Of a DNA stretch of 35,510 nucleotides, positions 16,626-24,531 are shown piece by piece; the first letter of the stretch is position 1; each line of letters opens with the position of its first letter. The notes below the pieces were generated by a model. The model ran no database searches, had not been told where the DNA came from, and worked only from the letters and a program-made list of their open reading frames with translations. Both the position numbers and the translations under genes were made by a program. Source of the stretch: a virus. The stretch spans positions 1 through 35,510 of IMG/VR virus record IMGVR_UViG_3300042377_000412; one strand, given 5' to 3'.

Positions 16626-17540
16626 ATGTCGAACAACGTCCTCAATCAGGGCTTGGCTCCTCAGTTCGTGGCCGCGGAAACTCTCCGCACCCTCGTCCCG
16701 GTGCTGGCTCCCCTCAACAAGATCGTGACCACCGATTTCAGCTCTTACGTCGCTGAAAAGGGTCAGGTCGTCCACACCCGCTTCGCGAACAAGTTCACGG
16801 CCACGACCTACGTCCGCGCCAACGGCTTCGTCCCGGAAGATGCCGACGCCACGGATGTCGCCATCACCCTCGCCGACCATAACTACGTCGCTACCGCTTT
16901 CGACGACACCGAAGTCGCCACGATCTCGCTCGACATGCTCCGTCGCGTGTTCATCGCGCCGATGGCTAACGCTACCGTCAAGTCCCTGTTCGATGGAGTC
17001 CTCGCCCAGACGACCGCCGCGAACTACGCTGGCATCGCCTACACCGGCACCAAGGCCAATTTCAACCGTGTCGCCATCGCTGGCGCCGCCACGAAGATGA
17101 CCAAGGCCAACCTCCCGATGTCCGACCGCTCGCTCCTGCTCTCGCCGGACGCCTTCGGCCAGCTCCTTCAGGATGCCTCTGTCGCTCAGTACCTCTCCAT
17201 CGGCGACACCTCGGTGATCCGCGACGGTAAGGTCGGTCGCCTCCACGGCATCGACATCTACGAGTACAACGGTTTCGACGCCGCCCCGGCTGGTCAGAAC
17301 CTCGCTGGTATCGCCTCCTGCCGCGAAGGCCACGTCATCGTGACCCGCGTCCCTGCCGCCCCGACCACGGGTGGTGGCGAACAGATCACCGTTCAGGATC
17401 CTGAAAGCGGCTTCGCCTTCTCGCTCCGTAGCTGGTACGATTGGACCAAGGGTCTGTCGAACCTCAGCGCGTCGTGGATCATCGGTCAGTCCGTGGGCAA
17501 CCCGGACGCCGCCCTCCGCGTCGTCATCACCGACCTCTAA
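16626..17540 (+). CDS. Major capsid protein (HK97 fold)
   Basis: A 304-residue protein at the position of lambda gpE (341 residues). Segments such as VAEKGQVVHTRFANKFTAT, then ITLADHNYVATAFDDTEVA and later GRLHGIDIYEYNGF are typical of capsid proteins with an HK97 core, with the A-domain in the C-terminal half. Its codon use is the most biased of the window (GCC, GTC, CTC, ACC), as expected for the most abundant protein. The leader is A/C-rich (CCCACCCCTCACTCACTAAA) with no Shine-Dalgarno. A strong terminator follows. Confidence 0.85.
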   Translation: MSNNVLNQGLAPQFVAAETLRTLVPVLAPLNKIVTTDFSSYVAEKGQVVHTRFANKFTATTYVRANGFVPEDADATDVAITLADHNYVATAFDDTEVATISLDMLRRVFIAPMANATVKSLFDGVLAQTTAANYAGIAYTGTKANFNRVAIAGAATKMTKANLPMSDRSLLLSPDAFGQLLQDASVAQYLSIGDTSVIRDGKVGRLHGIDIYEYNGFDAAPAGQNLAGIASCREGHVIVTRVPAAPTTGGGEQITVQDPESGFAFSLRSWYDWTKGLSNLSASWIIGQSVGNPDAALRVVITDL

Positions 17541-17564
17541 GCCGCAAGGCCAGAGGAAGGAAGC

Positions 17565-17592
17565 AGACCCCGGGCAACCGGGGTCTTTTGTT
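17565..17592 (+). terminator. Intrinsic terminator after the capsid gene
   Basis: A perfect 8-base stem, GACCCCGG (17565-17572) / CCGGGGTC (17577-17584), with loop GCAA is followed by TTTTGTTT. It lies 24 bases after the capsid stop. As drawn it would cut the late transcript before the tail genes, so read-through or antitermination is needed for tail expression. Confidence 0.88.
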
Positions 17593-17611
17593 TGCGCGCG
17601 ACGAACCCGGC

Positions 17612-17651
17612 CCAAAAAATAGCTTTACACCAACGTCGCTTTCTGTATAAT
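17612..17651 (+). promoter_or_regulatory. Promoter of the one-gene unit at 17757
   Basis: TTTACA (17624-17629), a 16-base spacer and a perfect TATAAT (17646-17651). The upstream CCCAAAAAATAGC and the CTTTACACC start resemble the phage promoter family, but the -10 is the full sigma-70 consensus and the spacer is one base longer. A 100-base leader follows, with a hairpin CCGGGC (17719-17724), GCAA, GCCCGG (17729-17734) before the start codon. Confidence 0.75.
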
Positions 17652-17718
17652 GTATTTTGTAAGGTTAAGTTTTCCTTACTGTTCTTTCTCAAAGTTTCTT
17701 TCCGGGTCATAGATCTTT

Positions 17719-17734
17719 CCGGGCGCAAGCCCGG
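17719..17734 (+). promoter_or_regulatory. Leader hairpin upstream of the moron gene
   Basis: CCGGGC, loop GCAA, GCCCGG sits 22 bases before ATG 17757. The same GCAA tetraloop and a CCGG-rich stem occur in the terminator at 17565. No T-run follows, so it is likely a leader structure rather than a terminator. Confidence 0.45.
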
Positions 17735-17756
17735 GATAACCAAACCACAAAAAACC

Positions 17757-18077
17757 ATGACCACAAAAGGAAAAGAAAAACCAACCGAAATCATCATCAC
17801 CGGGTTCGCGATCGCCGACAAGCGGTACGAAACTTGCACGAAGATGACCATCCGCACTTCCGAGTGCTGTGATGCGTTCTCTCCGCTCGCCAAGTTCTAT
17901 TGCATCAACATCACGATCTGGGATGACAAGGGCGGAAGTCCTTGGCACAACCATTGGATGAAAGGCCATAAGATCCAGAAGTTCAACTTCAGGACTTTGC
18001 CCGAAGCCAATGCCGCCCTCGCCCCGGCCGCGGAAGCGATCAGGGATCTCCTCCGGGAGAAAGGTTGGATGAAGTAA
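17757..18077 (+). CDS. Moron-like small protein of unknown function
   Basis: A 106-residue soluble protein with Cys (C27, C37, C38, C49), His and Trp residues in the middle (IWDDKGGSPWHNHWMKGH, about residues 54-71) that might bind metal. It has its own promoter and is enclosed by two intrinsic terminators inside the late operon, the classic layout of a moron, a gene added for the benefit of phage or host rather than for virion assembly. Start: ATG 17757 after the A/C-rich leader CCAAACCACAAAAAACC. It is unrelated to anything else in the window. Function is unknown; superinfection exclusion or anti-defence are only guesses. Confidence 0.8.
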   Translation: MTTKGKEKPTEIIITGFAIADKRYETCTKMTIRTSECCDAFSPLAKFYCINITIWDDKGGSPWHNHWMKGHKIQKFNFRTLPEANAALAPAAEAIRDLLREKGWMK

Positions 18078-18085
18078 AGAACAAG

Positions 18086-18118
18086 GGCCATCCGGGAAAC
18101 CGGGTGGCCCTTCTTATT
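18086..18118 (+). terminator. Intrinsic terminator after the moron gene
   Basis: An 11-base stem, GGGCCATCCGG (18086-18096) / CCGGGTGGCCC (18101-18111), has one G-T wobble and a GAAA tetraloop, and is followed by TTCTTATT. It ends the one-gene unit 9 bases after its stop. Confidence 0.88.
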
Positions 18119-18209
18119 GGATATGCCGTTTGACCCCTCTGGCTGGCCCGTGGCGCCCGTTTCCCCGGGGAGTCCTAGGCCTACCCCTCTTTGACTCCCG
18201 CGTAGGCCT
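18119..18209 (+). other. Gap with rearranged repeat words and motif copy 3
   Basis: The gap between the second terminator and the connector gene holds GCCGTTTGACCC (18125-18136) and the overlapping ACCCCTCTGGCTGGCC (18133-18148). Both words recur reverse-complemented at 29091-29102 and 29110-29125 but in swapped order. CCTAGGCCTACCCCTC (18173-18188) recurs at 6566. No clear promoter is seen although transcription of the tail genes must pass or start here. Confidence 0.5.
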
Positions 18210-18213
18210 ATGG
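18190..18213 (+). repeat. Late-junction motif copy 3
   Basis: TTTGACTCCCGCGTAGGCCT runs directly into the ATG of the connector gene at 18210, with the same motif-to-ATG distance as copies 1 and 5. Confidence 0.7.
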
Positions 18214-18554
18214 GAAGCATCCAAGACGAGTGGGCCGCTGACGCCGGGGAGATCCTCGCCGAGATCCCCAAGGCGGTCACAGTCCAGAAGGCCAACGGAG
18301 TCCCGGTCACCTTTGATGTCCTGATGGGAGATCCTATGGTTCAGCAGGATCTCGAAACGGGCGGCTTCCTCGACAGCGCGTCCTTCGACGTCAAGTTCCT
18401 GAAGGCTGACTGCTTGGTTCACCCCGGTGTGGTCATCTACGGCAACATCGTAAGCTTTAACAACAAGCAGTACCGTATCGTAGCCATCAACGACCGCCCT
18501 CCCTCCGCGTGGGTCATCGCGCGCGTCCAGACCAAGGTTGGACCAGCCGCCTGA
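18210..18554 (+). CDS. Head-tail connector, lambda gpFII-like position
   Basis: A 114-residue protein, close to lambda gpFII (117 residues) in length. The first 25 residues are helical and acidic; the rest looks beta-rich (FDVKFLKADCLVHPGVVIYG, then NNKQYRIVAINDRPPSAWVI). The small beta-barrel followed by a loop rich in hydrophobics fits a stopper or tail-attachment protein. It is the first gene after the moron unit and overlaps the next ATG (TGATG). Confidence 0.6.
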   Translation: MGSIQDEWAADAGEILAEIPKAVTVQKANGVPVTFDVLMGDPMVQQDLETGGFLDSASFDVKFLKADCLVHPGVVIYGNIVSFNNKQYRIVAINDRPPSAWVIARVQTKVGPAA

Positions 18555-19444
18555 TGGCGATCAAAGTTACAAAGAACACCCAGATCGACAGCTCTAATCT
18601 GGTCGGTCATCTGCATGACTTTTCCAAGGTTCTCGGAAAGGATCTTGGGGAGGTCGTCCGGGAACAGGCCGGACACTTCTGTATGGATCTGGTCAAATAC
18701 ACGCGCCCGTTTACCAGCCCGGGGAAAGGACTAGATAGCGGCTCAAAGAGCAAGGGTGAGGACAATGTCCGCAAAGCCATCTTCACGATCTTCCGTCCTC
18801 TCGCGCTCGCGACCAAGCAGGAGATCGCGAACACCAAAAGCTTTGAAGTATTCAAGATGTGGAACAAGGAAAGGGGTCAGGGCAAGTCCTCCCTTTCCAA
18901 CCAGAAGCAATGGGAGATGTTCCAAGCGCGCAACCCTCCCGGGCGGAGTCTCACCTTCGTCGGATCTGACCTTGGCGCTATGGGCAAGATCCATAGCAAG
19001 CTCCGCAAGTTCTCCGGCAAAGGTGGTCTCGTAGACTACGCCAAGAAGTCCAAGTCACCCTTCGCTCTGGCGCGCCGGGAGAAGGACATTGAGAAGTACG
19101 CCAAGCAGAAGTGGAAGGACGTCGGTTCGCTCAAGGCTGGCTATTGGTTCGCCGCCCAGAAGATCCGGGCCAAGGAGATTAAAGCACCCGCTTGGATCAA
19201 ACACAACGTAGGGCAGACTTACGCCATCGGGCAGGACATGATTAACCAGCCCATGAAGCCCGAGGCCTTGGTGGGCAACCTTGTGGGCTTCCGGGCCATG
19301 CCCAGAGGACTGTTGCGGTCTGCCATCAATTACCGTATGTATGCCATGCGCGTCAAGATGGCGGCAGAGCTTAACAAGCGGAAGATCCCTCTCTGGCTTG
19401 CGACCGCCCAAGGACTCACCACCAACACCCAAAGCAACTTTTGA
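18554..19444 (+). CDS. Unknown head-tail or tail completion protein
   Basis: A 296-residue, very basic protein (Lys-rich throughout, for example YAKKSKSPFALARREKDIEK). The place between the connector and the tail terminator corresponds to lambda gpZ or HK97 gp10-like completion proteins, though it is longer than those (about 190). The N-terminus (residues 15-45, VGHLHDFSKVLGKDLGEVV) is a helical segment of the kind seen in that family. ATG 18554 overlaps the upstream stop. Function is inferred mostly from order. Confidence 0.6.
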   Translation: MAIKVTKNTQIDSSNLVGHLHDFSKVLGKDLGEVVREQAGHFCMDLVKYTRPFTSPGKGLDSGSKSKGEDNVRKAIFTIFRPLALATKQEIANTKSFEVFKMWNKERGQGKSSLSNQKQWEMFQARNPPGRSLTFVGSDLGAMGKIHSKLRKFSGKGGLVDYAKKSKSPFALARREKDIEKYAKQKWKDVGSLKAGYWFAAQKIRAKEIKAPAWIKHNVGQTYAIGQDMINQPMKPEALVGNLVGFRAMPRGLLRSAINYRMYAMRVKMAAELNKRKIPLWLATAQGLTTNTQSNF

Positions 19445-19446
19445 CC

Positions 19447-19902
19447 ATGACCACATACGGAATTAGAACTATTGCGGAACAGTCCATGGCGGCTTGGTTC
19501 GCTACGAACTCGGCTATGCTCCCGGGAGTCCAGATCAACATCGGCCAGACCGGGGAGATCCGCACGATCCCCTCCGTGATCCTGTACGCCGAGAGCGCCG
19601 ACTCCCACCCTAACTTCGGAGGACGTCCCGTCGGCAACTTTGAGCTGACCCTCAAGATCTATGTGTATTCATCCGCAGACGACGCTCCGACGGAGGCAGA
19701 GGCATTGACCCTTCACAGATCCCGGGTGGAGAACGTCCAAGCCATCATGCAGGATCTCCCCGGACTGAAGGCCGCGTGGACTCAGGGCCGACTCTACCAC
19801 GCTTGGTTGCGCTCCGACGAGGAAGGCGTGGCTGACCGTCGTTACGGGAACGTCCTGACCTACACCGCCGCGGCGGTCTACCCCGGCTTGACTCCGGCGT
19901 AG
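19447..19902 (+). CDS. Tail terminator-like protein (gpU position)
   Basis: A 151-residue alpha/beta protein. Residues about 45-75 (SVILYAESADSHPNFGG, then GNFELTLKIYVYSSADD) show the strand-loop-strand typical of tail terminators, followed by a helix (ALTLHRSRVENVQAIMQD). Lambda gpU has 131 residues. ATG 19447 lies 2 bases after the upstream stop; a TTG at 19441 would give two extra residues. The last codons overlap motif copy 4. Confidence 0.65.
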   Translation: MTTYGIRTIAEQSMAAWFATNSAMLPGVQINIGQTGEIRTIPSVILYAESADSHPNFGGRPVGNFELTLKIYVYSSADDAPTEAEALTLHRSRVENVQAIMQDLPGLKAAWTQGRLYHAWLRSDEEGVADRRYGNVLTYTAAAVYPGLTPA

Positions 19903-19908
19903 ACTCAA
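19887..19908 (+). repeat. Late-junction motif copy 4
   Basis: CTTGACTCCGGCGTAGACTC covers the final codons and stop (TAG 19900-19902) of the tail terminator gene and lies 16 bases before ATG 19924. It matches copy 2 except for one base in the CCCG/CCGG part. Here the motif is inside coding sequence, unlike the other copies. Confidence 0.6.
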
Positions 19909-19923
19909 CACTAAGCGACCCTC

Positions 19924-20265
19924 ATGTCCCTTCCCAACACCTACGGCATTGATCACGAATACGGCCCGGTCGATGTGACTCAGTCGTTCATCACCATTCA
20001 GTCGGACAACTTGAAGGAGAACTGCAACCTCCACGTCGAGGTCAAGGACGCGCAGGGCCGTATCATCACGGTTCGTAAGGACGACCTCCAGAAAGGCGTC
20101 AACTTTGTCGGTGTCCTGAAGCTTGGCGCCGAACCTCCCGTTCCCGGCAATCAGCTCACCTACGGCGGCGTTCAGTACATCATCGACGACATCACCAACG
20201 ACGGCACGAACGAAAGCTTCCGTCGCGTCGGTGTGAACGCCCGCAAGTACCAGCAGATCGCCTAA
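19924..20265 (+). CDS. Small tail protein, possible tube component
   Basis: A 113-residue, beta-rich protein (LHVEVKDAQGRIITVRKDDL; LTYGGVQYIIDDITNDGTNE). It lies between the tail terminator and the chaperone candidate, the usual place of the major tail protein. The codon use is strongly biased, as in the capsid gene, which suggests high expression. At 113 residues it would be short for a tube protein (lambda gpV 246), so the identity is open; it could be an unusually small tube subunit, with 22079-22942 as the other candidate. Confidence 0.6.
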   Translation: MSLPNTYGIDHEYGPVDVTQSFITIQSDNLKENCNLHVEVKDAQGRIITVRKDDLQKGVNFVGVLKLGAEPPVPGNQLTYGGVQYIIDDITNDGTNESFRRVGVNARKYQQIA

Positions 20266-20287
20266 TCCCCTCCCGGGGATACCACCA

Positions 20288-20869
20288 ATGGAAAAGAGGT
20301 GGATCAAGGCGGCGACAATCCTGCAACCCTCAATCGAGGTTTGTGGGGTTCGTCTTTTGCCGTTCTGCTTGCGCCACCGGGTCGCGCTTGAAGCAATCGA
20401 CAGCCCGATCCTAAGCACCAGCAAGCCCGTCACCCCGGCTCACTTGGTCGCCGCGACTAAGATCCTGTCGTCTATGTCGGTTTCCAAGATGGCGACTCCG
20501 GCGACCTTGCGCGAAATGTTCTGGGTGAGCCGTATGCAATTCTCCGAGAAGATCCTCGTCGATGAGGTCTCCAAGCTCGTATCGTATCTGAACCAGCAAG
20601 CCTTCTGGCCTCGCTTCTGGGAGAAGGGTGGATCTGAGGGTCAGACCAACAAGAACGGGATCCCTTGGCAACTTGCCGTAATCGCCTCCCTGACCCGGAA
20701 CGGTTGCACCTTGGAAGAAGCTTGGACTATGCCGGAGGCGGAAGCCATCTGGATGCACATCGCGCACAGTACTGCTCTCGGCGCCGATGTCTCCGTGATG
20801 TCTGATGTTGAATACGAGGCGATCCAGAAATACAAACGAGAGCAGAAAAACCAAACCCCAAGAAACTGA
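20288..20869 (+). CDS. Tail assembly chaperone candidate
   Basis: A 193-residue, mostly helical protein directly before the tape measure gene, where tail chaperones such as lambda gpG lie. It has no enzymatic motif. I looked for a programmed -1 slippery heptamer near its end: GCAGAAAAACCAAACCCC is A-rich but not canonical, and no second frame (gpGT-type) product is evident. The role is inferred from position. Confidence 0.6.
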   Translation: MEKRWIKAATILQPSIEVCGVRLLPFCLRHRVALEAIDSPILSTSKPVTPAHLVAATKILSSMSVSKMATPATLREMFWVSRMQFSEKILVDEVSKLVSYLNQQAFWPRFWEKGGSEGQTNKNGIPWQLAVIASLTRNGCTLEEAWTMPEAEAIWMHIAHSTALGADVSVMSDVEYEAIQKYKREQKNQTPRN

Positions 20870-20872
20870 CCT

Positions 20873-22072
20873 ATGGCAGACGACGTAAAAGTAAAGTTCG
20901 GAGGAGACTTCACCGATGTATCCAAAGGTGCCAGCGAAGCCGTCAACAAGGCCGGAGGCGCGCTGTCCTCTTGGTTCAGCGATTTCAACAAGTCTACCGT
21001 CGCCAGCATTACTTCTGCTCTGGCTCTTTCCGCCGTGTTTGGAAAGTTCACGGAAAGCATGAGCAACACGCTTAAAACCGCCAAAGGAATAGACGAAGCT
21101 TTCAAGCGTTTCGGAACCGGGAAAAGTTCTCAGGAGTTTCAGCTTTTGGCTCGTTACGGAGCGGAGGTCGGAGTGTCCATGGAGGCTGTTGGCCGGACGA
21201 TGAATTACTTCTCCAAGGCATCAGCTGATGCGTCGAAGCAGTCCGGCGAGAGAAGGAATGTTCTCAGGGCTTTGAAGTTCACTGAGGAGGAGATCCAGAA
21301 GAACAATATTTCGGCCATAGAGGTGTTGCGAAGGATGGCTGATGAGTACGACAGAACCGGGCTTGAGGCACTTTCCGCCCAGCGCGCCGTCCAGCTATTC
21401 GGAAGCCAAGGAGAACAGCTGTCAGCTATTTACAAGAACGGCAAAATTAGCCTCGATGAATTCGCCAAGTCGGTGACGCTTATGAGCGATGCGACCGTCG
21501 CGAGCATGGCAAAGACTGAGAGGAGAATTGAAAGAACTAAGAGAACCATGGCTGATCTGTCAGGAATTGTGTTCGGAGAAATCGGAAGGGAAGGATCCGC
21601 ATCAAAGGCCGAAGGCGCTGTCATTGAAACCATGTCAGGACAGTACGGTCAAACAGGGGGCACCCCGGAGCAAGAAGGTCGAAGCATCGGCGCGCAGATC
21701 TACAGCGATTTAAAAGACGACGAGGACGCATTGGCTAAGGCTATCGAAATGCTGAGAGACTATGAGCGAGACGACTTGTTCACGTCAGAGAAAAAAGCAA
21801 TGACGGCCGAAGAAGCGGTTAAGACCATGCTGTCTCTTATGAAGGAGGAAAAGAAAGCCCAGCCGGAAGGACCGCCCCTTCTCCAAGTCGCCAAGGTCAT
21901 GGCTGTTTCCTCCCTTCAGGAGATCGGCGGTGGCGACGTCAACTCCGTCCTCTCCGGGACTTACCAGAGTTCAATGCTTGACGCGGCCAATAAGACCGCC
22001 GAGAATACCAGCAAGCTTGCCCAAGATGCCGGGAAGATCCCGCCATCCAAGCCCGTTAACGTCGCCAAATAA
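20873..22072 (+). CDS. Short tape measure-like protein
   Basis: A 399-residue protein with tape measure character: an Ala/Ser/Gly-rich helical N-terminus (STVASITSALALSAVFGKF, about residues 40-58), repeated helical segments and a Lys/Glu-rich coiled-coil middle (KTERRIERTKRTMADLSG, about 211-228). With the usual rule of about 0.15 nm per residue this would give a tail of only about 60 nm. Arg is often AGA/AGG here, unlike the CGC/CGG of head genes, and GC content drops, pointing to a different origin of this segment. ATG 20873 is 3 bases after the previous stop. Confidence 0.65.
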   Translation: MADDVKVKFGGDFTDVSKGASEAVNKAGGALSSWFSDFNKSTVASITSALALSAVFGKFTESMSNTLKTAKGIDEAFKRFGTGKSSQEFQLLARYGAEVGVSMEAVGRTMNYFSKASADASKQSGERRNVLRALKFTEEEIQKNNISAIEVLRRMADEYDRTGLEALSAQRAVQLFGSQGEQLSAIYKNGKISLDEFAKSVTLMSDATVASMAKTERRIERTKRTMADLSGIVFGEIGREGSASKAEGAVIETMSGQYGQTGGTPEQEGRSIGAQIYSDLKDDEDALAKAIEMLRDYERDDLFTSEKKAMTAEEAVKTMLSLMKEEKKAQPEGPPLLQVAKVMAVSSLQEIGGGDVNSVLSGTYQSSMLDAANKTAENTSKLAQDAGKIPPSKPVNVAK

Positions 22073-22078
22073 AACACC

Positions 22079-22942
22079 ATGCCTACCCCATCAACAACGC
22101 GCAAGTCATACGGAGAAGGACTTGATGAAGCACCCGGAAAGCTATCACCAGCTGGAGCAATCAACATTGATGCTTTCGGTCTGGCTCAGGCCCAGCTCGT
22201 CTACACGGTGGACTCGGCTGACAGCTCACTTACCAACACAATCGACACAGTCTGCATGGGTTTTGATTACCCGTACGACGTCGGTTTCAAGATGGTTTCG
22301 CACAAGTACGCCATCTCGCTTCAGCCCGGTGGAGTTGCTACCTTGACGGTCGACTTCATGGGTGTGGCGCGCGGCATCGGATACACCGACGCTCAGATCT
22401 CAGGTGTGTCTACGACGACGGCGCAACCGATTGAGACGCACCCTAACTTCACCATCATTACTGATCCGACGATTGGCGGGATCCTCGCTGGTCCTCCGGC
22501 AAACCCTTCAAGCAATGCCAACAAGCCGATCTTCGTTGCCTCTGGCGAACCGACCTCTCCTTGGAGGTTTGAAGGTTTCGGTCTTCCGGCAAACGGAACC
22601 CGGAACAAGAAAGCTGGCATCCGTCAGTTCCTGCGCCCGATGTATTCTGTCAGAGGTGTCATTTTCTTCAATCAGGAAAAGGGTTCGTTAGTCGCGACTA
22701 TGACCAACGGGGTCGGAAGGACTCTATTCAACGCCGCTGACATGTTCAAACTAATCACACCGGGAGATGTCTTGGGCGCGCTTTCACCTGAGCTTTGTTT
22801 GCTTACCGCGGCCAACGCCGAGTGCATTGGTACGCCGGACAATTACGCTGGCATCAAGGTCGTCTACGACATCATGGTCGGCGGAGAGCTTGGCTGGGAT
22901 CCTGACATCTACGGCCCGATGCAGACATCGATCTTCGCGTAA
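22079..22942 (+). CDS. Tail protein of unknown function
   Basis: A 287-residue beta-rich protein (DFMGVARGIGYTD; PMYSVRGVIFFNQEK; VYDIMVGGELGWDPDIYG). It follows the tape measure, where distal tail or tip proteins lie, but its repeated Gly/Ala/Thr beta segments would also suit a tube protein. The leader is AAAACACC before ATG 22079, and the TAATGG junction couples it to the next gene. It shares the AT-richer codon use of the tape measure. Confidence 0.65.
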   Translation: MPTPSTTRKSYGEGLDEAPGKLSPAGAINIDAFGLAQAQLVYTVDSADSSLTNTIDTVCMGFDYPYDVGFKMVSHKYAISLQPGGVATLTVDFMGVARGIGYTDAQISGVSTTTAQPIETHPNFTIITDPTIGGILAGPPANPSSNANKPIFVASGEPTSPWRFEGFGLPANGTRNKKAGIRQFLRPMYSVRGVIFFNQEKGSLVATMTNGVGRTLFNAADMFKLITPGDVLGALSPELCLLTAANAECIGTPDNYAGIKVVYDIMVGGELGWDPDIYGPMQTSIFA

Positions 22943-24531
22943 TGGAAGACCTTGGCTTCAACGGATCCGGGTCGCGCTTCAATTCAAGATTTGAAGCCGG
23001 ATCTCCTATCCAAGCGAAACAGCTTAACGACCTAGCGGCCGGAGTTCAGGCAAGCTTGCCGATGCCTTATCTTGGTGACGGCGCGTCGGTTTCCTTCACT
23101 CCGGGTGGCGCCGTAATCACTACTACGCCGTCCGTATTCACCAAAGGTGCAGGCGGCGGAACTTACTACAATCAGTTTCAATGCGTGGTCACCGAGGAAG
23201 AAGACGAGGACGGGGACTTAGCTTGGTATCTTCAGATCGTGAAGGGTTCGGTCGTCTACGGAAACGACAAGCAAGCCACTCAAGTCGGGATTGATGCCGC
23301 TACTCCGGGATCTCCCGCAACGGTGACCGTGGTAGAAGGAGACGACCCAGACTCAATCTTTACGGAGAAGGGTGGCTATTACATCCTTGGAGAAGATGTT
23401 TCTTGGAGCGTCTACTTGGTACACATCAAGGTCACGGAGACAGATAAGCACTTCACCTATCTGTATATCGCTGACCAAGACACCTACAATTATCCGAGCA
23501 ACAATTTCGTCGCTTACGGAGTAGACGACACCCCTCCGGGACTAGACACCCCGGAAACAGCATACACGATGAGCGTCGTCCAGATCGCGCAGATCATCTG
23601 GGACGCGACAGACAAAGCATACACGTTGTCTCAGGAGCTTATCGGGACTCAGTCGTTGCCGACAATCACTCCGCCTATTCAGTTCGCCGTCGATGTGATC
23701 AACCGGGAGAAGGACATCACCAAGCAACCGGATTGGCTTTTGCGCGTCGCAAAGGGTGTCGTGCTTTACCCTCCGGATCTCCCGGGCGGGTGCGCCAATG
23801 TTCAATGGGTTGATGAAGTCTCTCCGATTGTCGGCCCGGTCATCGGAGACTATCAAGACTCTCCGTATACGAACCGCGGAGGTGGTGTTAACGTAACCCG
23901 GACGCTCGATTACGACGTCTATCTTTTCTTGGTCAGAGAAGAAGCTGGCTCAGGTGTCAACCCTGTTTTATGGGTTGGACCAACGGCAAACTACGAAGAC
24001 AAGTGCCCGGTCGAACTTCCAGAGGACATCAGGCCTCCCGGTCCGTACACGGCGCAGTCTGTTCACATCGCCTTCGTCGAGCAGAAGGACACGACTTCCA
24101 ACACTTGGGTGGTCAATCAGATTGTTCAGGGAACAGTCACAGTTCCTGATGACGGAGAAGCAGACAGACATCCGTTCTTCATTTACTTCAGGCCGGGAAA
24201 TGACGGCGCGTTCGATTGGAGTTACAAGGTTGGCTCAGTCAACAATGTGATGCTTCCTCCTGATGAGGGGCCATGGTCTACGGACACCGGCGACGGCTAC
24301 ATCGTCTTGAGAGCGCAGTATGTAGAGCCAGACTACCCTCAGAACCCAGACGGGGTATCGATCAATTTCTTTGCTACAATCCCGCCAGATACAGACGAAT
24401 TCGGACGCATCGCTCTCGCTCAGATTACAGGCGGCGGTAAGAAGATTAATCAGCTCGTCACGGGATCTCTCTGGTCTAACCGCATCAAGCTTGGACTTAA
24501 TACGGCCCGCTATTTCTGGGCGCGGATCTAA
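22942..24531 (+). CDS. Tail tip/baseplate protein with three internal repeats
   Basis: A 529-residue acidic protein. I see three related units. Each has an aromatic strand pair (DLAWYLQIVKGSVVYG; DWLLRVAKGVVLYP; DWSYKVGSVNNVMLP), then a second strand block (VSWSVYLVHIKVTE; DYDVYLFLVREE; GYIVLRAQY) and a closing block before V-G-SLP or V-GSLW (IAQIIWDATDKAYTLSQ; HIAFVEQKDTTSNTWVVNQ; IALAQITGGGKKINQL). Such triplication fits a structural or receptor-binding part of the tail tip. No enzymatic motif is visible. ATG 22942 overlaps the upstream stop. Confidence 0.7.
   Translation: MEDLGFNGSGSRFNSRFEAGSPIQAKQLNDLAAGVQASLPMPYLGDGASVSFTPGGAVITTTPSVFTKGAGGGTYYNQFQCVVTEEEDEDGDLAWYLQIVKGSVVYGNDKQATQVGIDAATPGSPATVTVVEGDDPDSIFTEKGGYYILGEDVSWSVYLVHIKVTETDKHFTYLYIADQDTYNYPSNNFVAYGVDDTPPGLDTPETAYTMSVVQIAQIIWDATDKAYTLSQELIGTQSLPTITPPIQFAVDVINREKDITKQPDWLLRVAKGVVLYPPDLPGGCANVQWVDEVSPIVGPVIGDYQDSPYTNRGGGVNVTRTLDYDVYLFLVREEAGSGVNPVLWVGPTANYEDKCPVELPEDIRPPGPYTAQSVHIAFVEQKDTTSNTWVVNQIVQGTVTVPDDGEADRHPFFIYFRPGNDGAFDWSYKVGSVNNVMLPPDEGPWSTDTGDGYIVLRAQYVEPDYPQNPDGVSINFFATIPPDTDEFGRIALAQITGGGKKINQLVTGSLWSNRIKLGLNTARYFWARI

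Noticed and set aside
18123-18194. 23-codon frame starting ATG in the gap after the moron unit
   Set aside because: Pro-rich, made of intergenic repeat words, no leader; more likely non-coding.
20820-20872. Programmed -1 frameshift at the end of the tail chaperone gene
   Set aside because: The A-rich stretch is not a canonical X XXY YYZ heptamer and no extended second frame is evident.
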